Shown here: one piece after another, positions 57,201-64,000 of the stretch
How the letters are laid out: each line of letters starts with the position of its first letter
Numbering within the stretch: position 1 is the stretch's first letter
Notes under the pieces: model-generated
What the model saw: the letters and a program-made list of their open reading frames with translations, nothing else
What the model was told of the DNA's origin: nothing
Databases searched by the model: none
Translations under genes and position numbers: made by a program
Assembly: GCA_963748295.1 (NCBI GenBank)
Contig: CAVVIH010000006.1
Span: 620,001 to 684,000, forward strand
Reading direction: 5' to 3'
DNA length: 64,000 nt
Source: CAVVIH01 sp963748295
GTDB lineage: Bacteria; Acidobacteriota; Vicinamibacteria; Vicinamibacterales; 2-12-FULL-66-21

Positions 57201-57220
57201 CCATTCGTTATACTGAATGG
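57201..57220 (+). promoter_or_regulatory. Inverted repeat around the -10 element of moaE
   Basis: A 6-base inverted repeat (ccattc and gaatgg, loop 8) at 57201-57220 encloses TATACT (57209-57214). No good -35 element lies upstream, which suggests control by an activator or repressor. The GTG start of moaE is at 57230. Confidence 0.4.
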
Positions 57221-57229
57221 ATCGCACCC

Positions 57230-57706
57230 GTGACGATCACCCGCTTTCGCGTGACACCGGACGCGCTCGATCCCGCGGCCGTCACCTCGGCCGTGTCGGG
57301 ACCGGACTGCGGCGCGATCACCAGCTTCGTCGGCCTGGTGCGCAACAGGAACGCCGGGCGCCGCGTGCTGTGGCTCGACTACGAGGCGTACGACGCGCTC
57401 GCGGAGAAGACGTTCGCCAGGATTGCCGATGAAGCCGCGGCCCGCTGGCCGACGGTGCGGCTGGCGATTCACCATCGGGTCGGCCGCCTGGCGATCGGCG
57501 ACGCGAGCGTGGCGATCGCCGCCGCGTCACCGCACCGGATCGACGCGTTTGCCGCGTGCCGGTATGCGATCGAGCGGGTCAAGCAGATCGCGCCGGTGTG
57601 GAAGCACGAGCACTTCGAGGGAGGCGAGGTCTGGATCGAAGGCGCGACCGCCGATCCGGACGACGAGGCCGCGCGCGAAGCGGCGTACGAACGGGCATGC
57701 TCGTAA
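57230..57706 (+). CDS. moaE: Molybdopterin synthase large subunit
   Basis: The 158-residue product has the MoaE pattern: GAITSFVGLVRNRNAGRRVLWLDYEAYDALAEKTF, then LAIHHRVGRLAIGDASVAIAAASPHR and IAPVWKHEHFEGGEVWIEG, with the active-site lysine region in VWKHEHF. With MoaD it makes molybdopterin from precursor Z. The last codons overlap the start of moaD, so the two are translationally coupled. A MobA-like transferase gene lies 12 kb away. Confidence 0.93.
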   Translation: MTITRFRVTPDALDPAAVTSAVSGPDCGAITSFVGLVRNRNAGRRVLWLDYEAYDALAEKTFARIADEAAARWPTVRLAIHHRVGRLAIGDASVAIAAASPHRIDAFAACRYAIERVKQIAPVWKHEHFEGGEVWIEGATADPDDEAAREAAYERACS

Positions 57707-57942
57707 CCGTCCGATTGTTCGCGAGGCTGCGGGAGCTGGCGGGCGCCGCCGAGCTGCAGCAGGAGCTCCCCGAAGGCTCCACGGCGCTGGGCGCCTGGCG
57801 GGCGCTCGCGGCGCGGTATCCGGGAATGTCGGAGTACGAGCCGGCGATCTCGTGCGCGGTGAACGCCGAATATTCGCGCCTGTCGACTGCGCTCCACGAC
57901 GGCGACGAAGTCGCCTTCCTGCCGCCCGTGTCAGGTGGCTGA
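57697..57942 (+). CDS. moaD: Molybdopterin synthase small (sulphur carrier) subunit
   Basis: The 81-residue product starts MLVTVRLFARLRELAGAAEL and has a ubiquitin-like fold that ends in VSGG. The terminal Gly-Gly would be thiocarboxylated and donates sulphur to molybdopterin. It overlaps moaE by 10 bases, which supports a shared complex. The ATG is inside the end of moaE. Confidence 0.93.
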   Translation: MLVTVRLFARLRELAGAAELQQELPEGSTALGAWRALAARYPGMSEYEPAISCAVNAEYSRLSTALHDGDEVAFLPPVSGG

Positions 57943-57973
57943 CCGGTAACCGAAAACTGGCGACTGTTAACTG

Positions 57974-59053
57974 ATGTTCGAGAAACTTTCATCCGTCGAG
58001 GCGCGCTACGACCAGCTGATGACCGAACTGGCCGATCCGGCCGTCCAGGGCGACTCGACGAAATTCCGCGGTCATTCGAAAGCGCTGGCGGAGATCCAGC
58101 CGCTGGTGGAGCAGTTCCGCGCCTACAAGTCGGTCGTCGCGCAGATCGTCTCGACCGAGGAGCTGATGCAGGATCCCGACATGCGCGCGCTCGCGCAGGA
58201 GGAGCTCAAGGCGCTCGAGCAGCAGCGCGACACGCTGCTCGCCGACATCAAGGTCCTGATGGTGCCGAAGGATCCGAATGACGAGAAGAACGTGATGCTC
58301 GAGATCCGCGGCGGCACCGGCGGCGACGAAGCTGCCCTCTTCGCGTCCGATCTGTTCCGCATGTATTCACGGTACGCGGAGCGGAAGGGCTGGAAGATGG
58401 AGATCCTGAACCTCAGCGAAACGGGCGTCGGCGGCACGAAGGAAGTTATCGCGCTGATCCAGGGGCGCGGCGCCTACAGCCGCCTGAAATACGACAGCGG
58501 CGTCCATCGCGTGCAGCGCGTGCCGGCGACCGAGGCAAGCGGCCGGATTCACACGTCGACCGCGACCGTGGCAGTGCTGCCGGAAGCCGAAGAAGTGGAC
58601 GTGCAGATCGACGCGAAGGACATCCGCGTCGACACCTTCTGCTCGAGCGGGCCTGGGGGCCAGAGCGTCAACACGACCTACTCTGCGATCCGCATCACCC
58701 ACATCCCGACCGGCATTGTCGTCTCGCAGCAGGACGAGAAATCCCAGATCAAGAATCGCGCGAAAGCCATGAAGGTGCTCCGATCGCGTCTCTACGAGAT
58801 CGAGATGCGCAAGCAGCAGGACGCCATCGCCAAGGATCGGAGGACCCAGGTCGGCTCAGGCGATCGCTCCGAGAAGATCCGGACCTACAACTTCAAGGAA
58901 AACCGCATCACCGATCATCGTGTTCATTTCACGATGCATCAGCTCACGCAGGCGCTCGACGGCGACCTCGACGAGCTGATCGAGGCGGCGGCCGCGCACT
59001 TCCAGTCCGAGAAGCTGAAGGAAAGTTCGGCTGCGGAAGGCGACGGGGACTAA
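57974..59053 (+). CDS. prfA: Peptide chain release factor 1
   Basis: The 359-residue product has the release-factor layout: a helical N-terminal domain (AELTRSLS-like region), the codon-recognition motif PAT (in RVPATEASG), which indicates RF1 rather than RF2, and the catalytic GGQ in SSGPGGQSVNTTYSAIR. It ends translation at UAA and UAG. It is convergent with prmC, which overlaps it by four bases. UGA is presumably read by another factor and, with selC, by selenocysteine insertion. Confidence 0.96.
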   Translation: MFEKLSSVEARYDQLMTELADPAVQGDSTKFRGHSKALAEIQPLVEQFRAYKSVVAQIVSTEELMQDPDMRALAQEELKALEQQRDTLLADIKVLMVPKDPNDEKNVMLEIRGGTGGDEAALFASDLFRMYSRYAERKGWKMEILNLSETGVGGTKEVIALIQGRGAYSRLKYDSGVHRVQRVPATEASGRIHTSTATVAVLPEAEEVDVQIDAKDIRVDTFCSSGPGGQSVNTTYSAIRITHIPTGIVVSQQDEKSQIKNRAKAMKVLRSRLYEIEMRKQQDAIAKDRRTQVGSGDRSEKIRTYNFKENRITDHRVHFTMHQLTQALDGDLDELIEAAAAHFQSEKLKESSAAEGDGD

Positions 59054-59892
59054 GACATCTTCATCAGCGCGGTACGCTGAATGCCCTGGAGATCCCGCCT
59101 GAGCTCCACGTGCGGCCATCCAGCCTCGCGCGCGAGCGCTTCCACACCCTCCGCCTGACCGAATCCGAATTCGACGATAAAGGCGCCGCGTTCCGCCAGC
59201 AGCGCGATCGCGCCGGCGATGAGCGCTCGCAGAACGTCCAGGCCATCGGGCCCGGCAAACAGCGCCGAGGGAGGCTCGTAGTCCGCGACGTCACGCGGCA
59301 GCGGCTCCCCGTCGGGAACGTACGGGGGGTTGGACACGATCAGGTCGAATGGCCCCGGAAGGGTCTCGAGCAGGTGTGCGCGTGCGAACGTGATTCGCGA
59401 CTCGACAGCATGCCGCACCGCGTTCCGGCGGGCGACGCGCAGCGCGGCGTCCGAGCTGTCGCTGGCGACGACGTTCGCGCGAGGGAACTCGGTGGCGAGC
59501 GACACCGCCAGGCAACCGCTGCCCGTGCCGACATCCGCGATGCGCAGAGGCTTGTTGACAAGCCCGAGCGCCGCCTCGACGATCAGCTCCGTTTCGGGGC
59601 GCGGGATGAGGACGTCCCGCGTCACCTCGAACTCGAGGCCCCAGAATTCCCGCACGCCGGTGATCAACGCGACCGGCTCGTGCGCGGCGCGGCGTGCGAT
59701 CGCCGCGTCGAAGCGGCGGATGAAGTCGGGGGACGCCGTGTCCCGGCCGCGCGCCAGCAGTGTCGCCCGGTCCCATCCCAGCACGTGGCGCGCGAGCACG
59801 TCGGCATCAATCGCCGCATCTTCCTGCCTGAAACCCGCGCGGACGAGAACGAGCCGCCCGCCGGCGATGCGCTCCTGCAGCGTGCCGTGCAT
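59050..59892 (-). CDS. prmC: Release-factor glutamine methyltransferase
   Basis: The 280-residue product has an N-terminal helical domain and a Rossmann methyltransferase domain with IADVGTGSGCLAVSLA (motif I) and the NPPY signature in IVSNPPYVPDGE. NPPY identifies glutamine N5 methylation of the GGQ motif in RF1 and RF2. In many bacteria prmC is directly after prfA on the same strand. Here it is on the opposite strand and overlaps prfA end to end by four bases. It lies immediately after the HIT gene (TAG ATG). Confidence 0.93.
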   Translation of the reverse strand: MHGTLQERIAGGRLVLVRAGFRQEDAAIDADVLARHVLGWDRATLLARGRDTASPDFIRRFDAAIARRAAHEPVALITGVREFWGLEFEVTRDVLIPRPETELIVEAALGLVNKPLRIADVGTGSGCLAVSLATEFPRANVVASDSSDAALRVARRNAVRHAVESRITFARAHLLETLPGPFDLIVSNPPYVPDGEPLPRDVADYEPPSALFAGPDGLDVLRALIAGAIALLAERGAFIVEFGFGQAEGVEALAREAGWPHVELRRDLQGIQRTALMKMS

Positions 59893-60243
59893 CTATCCCG
59901 GAGGCCAGCCCAGACGCCTGCCGCCCAGCACGTGCAGGTGGATGTGGAACACCGTCTGTCCCGCCTCGGCGTTGCAGTTGAACACCGTCCGGTAGCCGCG
60001 CTCCGCATGCCCGTGCTCGGCCGCGATCGCCGCCGCGCGCCGCACCATCTCGCCGACGATCCCATCGTCTTCAGCCGTCAGCTCGTTGAGCGAGGCGATG
60101 TGGCGCCGTGGAACGATCAGCACGTGCATCGGCGCCTGCGGGTTGATGTCCCTGAACGCGACGACGCGCTCGTCCTGATACACGATCGAGCCGGGAATCT
60201 CACCGGAGATGACTTTGCAGAACAGGCAGTCCATATTTTTCAT
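59893..60243 (-). CDS. HIT-family nucleotide-binding protein
   Basis: The 116-residue product has the histidine-triad motif HIHLHVLGG near its C-terminus and the N-terminal CLFCKVISGEIPGSIVY segment. It is typical of HINT-like proteins that hydrolyse adenosine phosphoramidates. The first residues (MKNMD) contain two possible starts, and the second ATG is also compatible. It is in an apparent operon with prmC (no space between). The REP-like element lies upstream. Confidence 0.92.
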   Translation of the reverse strand: MKNMDCLFCKVISGEIPGSIVYQDERVVAFRDINPQAPMHVLIVPRRHIASLNELTAEDDGIVGEMVRRAAAIAAEHGHAERGYRTVFNCNAEAGQTVFHIHLHVLGGRRLGWPPG

Positions 60244-60260
60244 GAAAGGTTCGATCTCTC

Positions 60261-60317
60261 CGTAGCGCAGGCCTTCAGGCCTGCCCCACGACGGGCAGAC
60301 CTAAGGTCTGCGCTACG
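60261..60317. repeat. Pair of inverted REP-like palindromic units
   Basis: The first half (cgtagcgcaggccttcaggc...) and the second half, read on the other strand (cgtagcgcagaccttaggtc...), are near-copies of one 25-base unit. Each contains its own dyad. Together they form a larger inverted repeat with a loop of about six bases. The first unit is the same as the one at 50192-50220. The array lies just upstream of the HIT gene. Confidence 0.65.
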
Positions 60318-60328
60318 GTCCAATCGGT

Positions 60329-60356
60329 ACTTCTTACTTCGTACTTCTTACTTCCC
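60329..60356. repeat. Two 14-base tandem units (acttcttacttc-type)
   Basis: acttcttacttcgt and acttcttacttccc occur in tandem and run up to the stop codon of the GNAT gene at 60357. The tract is T- and C-rich on the plus strand. No function is evident. Confidence 0.6.
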
Positions 60357-61178
60357 TTACTTTTCAACCATCAGATAGTGCCCTCTTCGGTTTTCCCGCG
60401 AGAGGAAGAAGTCGACGACGCGATAGCCGCGATGCAGGTACGCTTGAAAGATCCGGCGGGTGGTCAGCCGCCAGTCGAGCGCGAGATCTGGATCGCGCTG
60501 CTGCATGTCGCCGAAGCCCATCGGGATTTCGACGAGCACCCGGCGATCGCCGAGCGTCAGCTTCCCCTCGACGGGACGGATCCACTCCTGCCCGTCCTGT
60601 GACGGGTTGACGACCGGGGCGGCGCTCACCGAGCTGTCGCGAACCAGCGACCCGGATCCGAAGATCCGGCGTTCGACGTGCGGCTCGCGAATGCGCCATT
60701 CCGCGACGAACCGATCGGTCGGCGTCCCGCGGTGCAAGGGGCTGCTCGACTCGCCGTAAATGTTCTCCTCGTACTCCTCGACCACGCAGCCGAGCCGCGC
60801 GAAGTTGAGATGCGCGTTCAGGGCCTGCAGTGGGTCGTAGGTCCACTCGATCAGGTCCACGCCGAGATCGAGCGCCGCCAGCCGCTGTTCGAGCTTCAGC
60901 CTCAGCCCGAGCCCCGTGTTGCGAGCGTCGGGCGCGACCCCCAGCATGTGCGACCACTGGGTCGGCCGCCGATCCTTGAGGCCGGGGATCGAATAGACGA
61001 ACCCTTTCATCTCCCCTGCGTCGTCGAACCCGCCCAGCAGGATGCCTCCGCGTTTGATTGAGACGATCAGCACCGGTGGGGGCACGACATCTTCCGCATC
61101 GGTGTAGCCCCAGACGATTCGTTCGAGCTCGGCCACTTTCCGGCAGTCGTCGAGCGTTGTCAGCGGTCGGATATGCAT
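60357..61178 (-). CDS. GNAT-superfamily acetyltransferase-like protein
   Basis: The 273-residue product begins MHIRPLTTLDDCRKVAELERIVWG and has the GNAT-type core with VLIVSIKRGGILLGGF and the acetyl-CoA loop region WSHMLGVAPDARNTGLGLRLKLEQR. The C-terminal third is an extra beta-rich domain ending FQAYLHRGYRVVDFFLSR. This layout resembles the predicted acetyltransferases of COG3375 type. The ATG at 61178 was chosen over an upstream start. The gene is in line with the HAD and M16 genes, suggesting an operon. Confidence 0.82.
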   Translation of the reverse strand: MHIRPLTTLDDCRKVAELERIVWGYTDAEDVVPPPVLIVSIKRGGILLGGFDDAGEMKGFVYSIPGLKDRRPTQWSHMLGVAPDARNTGLGLRLKLEQRLAALDLGVDLIEWTYDPLQALNAHLNFARLGCVVEEYEENIYGESSSPLHRGTPTDRFVAEWRIREPHVERRIFGSGSLVRDSSVSAAPVVNPSQDGQEWIRPVEGKLTLGDRRVLVEIPMGFGDMQQRDPDLALDWRLTTRRIFQAYLHRGYRVVDFFLSRENRRGHYLMVEK

Positions 61179-61189
61179 GGACGGCGGAA

Positions 61190-61873
61190 TCAGATCAAAG
61201 CCGGCAGCTCGTGCAGCGACGAGATGACCGGAACGTCCGGCGGGCAATCGGCCCGCGGTCCGGAGCGCGAGACGAGGATCGCACGCATCCCGAGGCGCCG
61301 GGCCCCCTCGATGTCGTGATGCAGGCTGTCGCCGACCATCACCGTATCGTGGCGCTCGGTGCCAATCGCCCGCAGCGCGGCCTCGAAGATACTTGGATGC
61401 GGCTTCATGTAGCCGTGCTCGACCGAAGTGATCGTCATGTCGAAAAGGCCGCGCAGGTGAAAGTGATCCTCGAACGACGAGAGGCAGCGCTCGGCGTTGG
61501 AGATCAGCCCGAGCTTCACCCCTGAGGCACGCAGCCCACGCAGCACGTCCGGCACGTCGTCATACATCAGGAAGTGATGACACGCCGCCCACTCGGAGAA
61601 AATCTCGCGCGCGACGCTTTCGACCTGCTCGCCGGACCCGCCCATTCCCTCGATGATGCGCCGCGTGTAATCGATGTAGACCCGTGGATCGTACACACCC
61701 TCGCCCGGATCGAGGGTGATCGCGGCCTCGGCAACCGCGCGATCGAAGGCCGCGGGATCGACCGTGACGCCGTAACGCGCGCAGAACTCCTGGTACCCGG
61801 AAGCCTGGAACGTGGGGCCGGGATAGATCAGCGTGAAGTCGACGTCGAACAGGACCGCACGCGTGCGGGTCAC
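61190..61873 (-). CDS. HAD-superfamily hydrolase
   Basis: The 227-residue product starts at a GTG with motif I AVLFDVDFTL. GLISNAERC (motif II), YMKPHPSIFEAALRAI (motif III) and MVGDSLHHDIEGARRLGM (motif IV) follow, with a small helical cap between. It is a haloacid-dehalogenase-like phosphatase of unknown substrate. The GTG overlaps the stop of the M16 gene (GTGA) and the gene precedes the GNAT gene by 11 bases, so the set is probably co-transcribed. Confidence 0.88.
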   Translation of the reverse strand: MTRTRAVLFDVDFTLIYPGPTFQASGYQEFCARYGVTVDPAAFDRAVAEAAITLDPGEGVYDPRVYIDYTRRIIEGMGGSGEQVESVAREIFSEWAACHHFLMYDDVPDVLRGLRASGVKLGLISNAERCLSSFEDHFHLRGLFDMTITSVEHGYMKPHPSIFEAALRAIGTERHDTVMVGDSLHHDIEGARRLGMRAILVSRSGPRADCPPDVPVISSLHELPALI

Positions 61874-63186
61874 GGCCGCTCCTCGTTCGAGGGGCCTGCC
61901 CTGAGCGCATCGGAGGCTCCAGTCGAAGGGCCTGCGGTAGCAACCGCCGCCCGATCGGGATCCAGAATCTCGGCCGCCGCGGCGCGGACGTCGTCCATTT
62001 GCACTCGGGCGAGATGGCTGGCCAGCTGGCGGTCGTAGTCGAGGCCAAGCCCGAACTGCTCGGCGTTCTGCAGGAACGTCGCGATGCTCTGGTTCGTTTC
62101 GAGCATGCGGGGCAGCGATCCAATCAGATAATCGCGCGACTCCTGCAGCTCGCGCTCGGTTGGTCCGTCCGTCCCCAGCGCGCGCACCTCGTAATCGATC
62201 GCGGCGATCGCGCGTTCGAGGTTCGCCGGGTCGACGCCGGCGCGAATGACGAGCGGCCCCTCGCCGACGCTCGCGTCGAAGGCGCTGAACGCGTAGTAGG
62301 CCATCCCCTGCCGCTCGCGTATGTTGTCCGCCAGCCGCCCGCCGAGGCCGAACTGCCCCAGGATGTTGTTCATGATCCAGTAGGCGTAGTAGCGCGGATC
62401 GAGGCGGCGAATGGCGGCGAAGCCGTATGCAATGTCGGTCTGGGACTTGCCGGGGACCACGACGAAACGCTCCAATCGGCCGTTGCGAGCAGGCGGCGGC
62501 GGCACCGGCACGTCCTCGAGTTGGCCGGAGTGCCACCCCTCGAGCTCGTCCGCCGCGCGGTCGAGCGCGTGTGACGGCCTGACGTCACCAACCACGACCA
62601 GCGTCAAGGCTCCGGGACGGACCCGCGCCGCGTGCAGCCGGACCAGATCGTCACGCTGGATCCGCTCGATCGATTCAACCGAACCCTTGGCCCGCCGCCC
62701 GTATGGGTGCGTCGCCCCATAAGCCAGCTCGAAGAAGGCTTCCGTCGCGCGAACGGCGGGGTTGTCGTCGTCCTGCCGGACGGCGGTGATGATCTCGGCG
62801 CGCCGCTTTGCGATCTCCGGTTCCGGAAACAGCGGACGGCGGGCGACGTCGAGCACGATCGACAGCACGTCGTCGAAGTCCTCCGCCAGGCAGGTGCATC
62901 CCAGCGCTATCGTGTGCCTGGTGGTCGAAACCTTGAGGGCAACGCCGCGATCGTCGAGCTGCTCCGAGATCACGTCCGCGGAACGCCGCTCGGTGCCTCG
63001 ATCGAGCACGCGGCCGGTCAGGTGCGCGACGCCCGGGACATCTGCCGGCTCGTACAAACCTCCAGCAAGGAAGGTCGCGAGAATCGTGACGGCAGGGGTG
63101 GTCGGTGTTTCCTGGACGATCACCACGGCGCCGTTGTCGAGAACGGTGCGTTCGGGTGTAAGTCCGCGAATCGCCGCGGTTGTCAC
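61870..63186 (-). CDS. M16 peptidase-like protein lacking the zinc motif (partner subunit)
   Basis: The 438-residue product has the duplicated fold of M16 peptidases. The expected HxxEH near the N-terminus reads HLTGR (residues 55-59), so the catalytic Glu and second His are missing. Other family elements are present: GVALKVSTTRHTIALG, IITAVRQDDDNP and NNILGQFGLGGRLADNIRERQG. Such inactive subunits pair with an active partner, as in mitochondrial processing peptidase. The gene upstream is another M16 gene, overlapping by GTGA, and is the probable partner. Confidence 0.85.
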   Translation of the reverse strand: MTTAAIRGLTPERTVLDNGAVVIVQETPTTPAVTILATFLAGGLYEPADVPGVAHLTGRVLDRGTERRSADVISEQLDDRGVALKVSTTRHTIALGCTCLAEDFDDVLSIVLDVARRPLFPEPEIAKRRAEIITAVRQDDDNPAVRATEAFFELAYGATHPYGRRAKGSVESIERIQRDDLVRLHAARVRPGALTLVVVGDVRPSHALDRAADELEGWHSGQLEDVPVPPPPARNGRLERFVVVPGKSQTDIAYGFAAIRRLDPRYYAYWIMNNILGQFGLGGRLADNIRERQGMAYYAFSAFDASVGEGPLVIRAGVDPANLERAIAAIDYEVRALGTDGPTERELQESRDYLIGSLPRMLETNQSIATFLQNAEQFGLGLDYDRQLASHLARVQMDDVRAAAAEILDPDRAAVATAGPSTGASDALRAGPSNEERP

Positions 63187-64000
63187 CTGGCCCCTTCAGC
63201 CCCAGCGGAGGAGGTTGGCTTGAACCAGCCGACGGTGCACTGCTGACGCGAGAGCCGCCGCCGGGCGACGTCGGCGACCTGCTCGGGGGTGACGGCGTCG
63301 ATGCAATCACGAAGCGCGGTGTAGAAGCCGGGACCGGTCACCGTCTCGAAGTATCCGAGCTGATGCGCGATGTTCGTCACCGAGTCGTTCTCGAACACCG
63401 TGCGGGCGCGGAGCTGCCTCCGTGCCCGGGCCACCTCAACCTCCGTCGCGCCGGAGGTCCGAAGGCGCTCAATCTCGTCGAACGCGGCCGCTTCCACGGC
63501 CGGGAGATCGACGCCCTCCATCGCGGTCAGCGACAACGTGTAGAGGAACGGCTGCGCCGTAGGCAGGAGCGCGCCGGCAACGCTCGAGGCGAGCCCCCGT
63601 TCGACGAGCGCTGTATAGAGACGTGCCCGCCGCTGCGGCGGCATGCCCCGGAAACTGCACCAGATGTTCGTCCCCTTCGCGCCGGCGATCACCGCGTCGA
63701 GCACCAGCATCGGGAAGAAGTCTTCGTCGCGCGCCGCGGGCGCATGCCACGCCAGCTTGAGATAGCCGGTGGTGCCCGGCCGTTCGATGACGACGCGGCG
63801 TTCGCCGAGCTGTGGCGGCTCGGCCACCATTGTCCGGGCGGGCTCGGGCCCAGGCTGAATGTGGCCGAAGCGCTTCTCGGCGAGCCGAAGCGCGTCGTCG
63901 AGCTCGACATCGCCGACCACGACCAGCGTCGCGTTGTTGGGAATATAGAACCGGCGATAGTGCGCGTACAGTTCGTCGCGCGTCATCCTCCTCAAGTCCT
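63183..64000 (-). CDS. M16-family zinc peptidase, C-terminal part (cut by the window end)
   Basis: About 272 residues are visible, beginning inside the protein (MTRDELYAHYRRFYIPNNATLVVVGDVELDDAL). It has the M16 C-terminal half with FVLDAVIAGAKG and the GLASSVAGALLPTAQPFLYTLSL segment. The HxxEH zinc motif should be in the missing N-terminal part, beyond base 64000. It is translationally coupled (GTGA) with the motif-less M16 gene downstream. Confidence 0.85.
   Translation of the reverse strand, partial: DLRRMTRDELYAHYRRFYIPNNATLVVVGDVELDDALRLAEKRFGHIQPGPEPARTMVAEPPQLGERRVVIERPGTTGYLKLAWHAPAARDEDFFPMLVLDAVIAGAKGTNIWCSFRGMPPQRRARLYTALVERGLASSVAGALLPTAQPFLYTLSLTAMEGVDLPAVEAAAFDEIERLRTSGATEVEVARARRQLRARTVFENDSVTNIAHQLGYFETVTGPGFYTALRDCIDAVTPEQVADVARRRLSRQQCTVGWFKPTSSAGAEGAR

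Overview
The window is high-GC, gene-dense bacterial DNA and most likely comes from an Acidobacteriota genome of the Vicinamibacteria type. No rRNA or complete marker set is present. The inference rests on duplicated MacB/FtsX 'ADOP' permeases, one with a PadR repressor; winged-helix/TolB fusions; extracytoplasmic propeller histidine kinases; NxxGxxAF-repeat and FG-GAP secreted proteins; and short 'agctgat' or 'acttcttacttc' spacer repeats.

Region 1 (1-42 kb) is mainly envelope, secreted and regulatory genes. In order it holds a broken ankyrin gene, an orphan ADOP permease, a serine hydrolase convergent with an S1 protease, a Crp/Fnr regulator, a membrane protein and a broken aquaporin. Next come a four-gene Mla-type lipid transport operon, a class D sortase followed by its probable LPKTA substrate, DUF502 and SYLF proteins, a LACTB-like protein without its nucleophile, an SGNH/MBOAT acylation pair, padR-ADOP, a second ankyrin gene, a three-gene minus-strand secreted-protein operon, an NxxGxxAF protein and a globin. 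It ends with a winged-helix/propeller regulator, an OPT transporter, an ATP-dependent DNA ligase and a propeller histidine kinase with its response regulator. Many genes here are split by single-base frame changes, nearly all of the +1 type.

Region 2 (42-64 kb) is mostly housekeeping and reads cleanly. It contains an HtrA-like protease, a MobA-like transferase, a MEDS protein, two tiny zinc ribbons, a selenocysteine tRNA, a cold-shock protein, a HAD phosphatase and Cu/Zn SOD. These are followed by erpA, a Fur-rubrerythrin fusion and a motif-less ABC ATPase-like gene in one operon. Then come pgi, class I fumarase divergent from aspartase, an exported methyltransferase, bioY divergent from thiD, moaE-moaD, prfA convergent with prmC, a HIT protein, a GNAT protein, a HAD protein and two M16 peptidase genes. 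The last of these is cut by the window end.

Several groups can be read functionally. The Mla-type operon should move phospholipid between membranes. The sortase and LPKTA protein form a possible surface-anchoring pair. The SGNH and MBOAT proteins resemble polysaccharide O-acylation modules. ErpA, Fur-rubrerythrin and the facing SOD gene form an iron and oxidative-stress neighbourhood. Aspartase and fumarase convert aspartate to malate. MoaE/MoaD, the MobA-like protein and the selC tRNA suggest molybdenum- and selenium-dependent enzymes elsewhere in the genome. No insertion sequence, CRISPR array, prophage or rRNA operon was seen, and no intergenic stretch exceeds about 300 bases.
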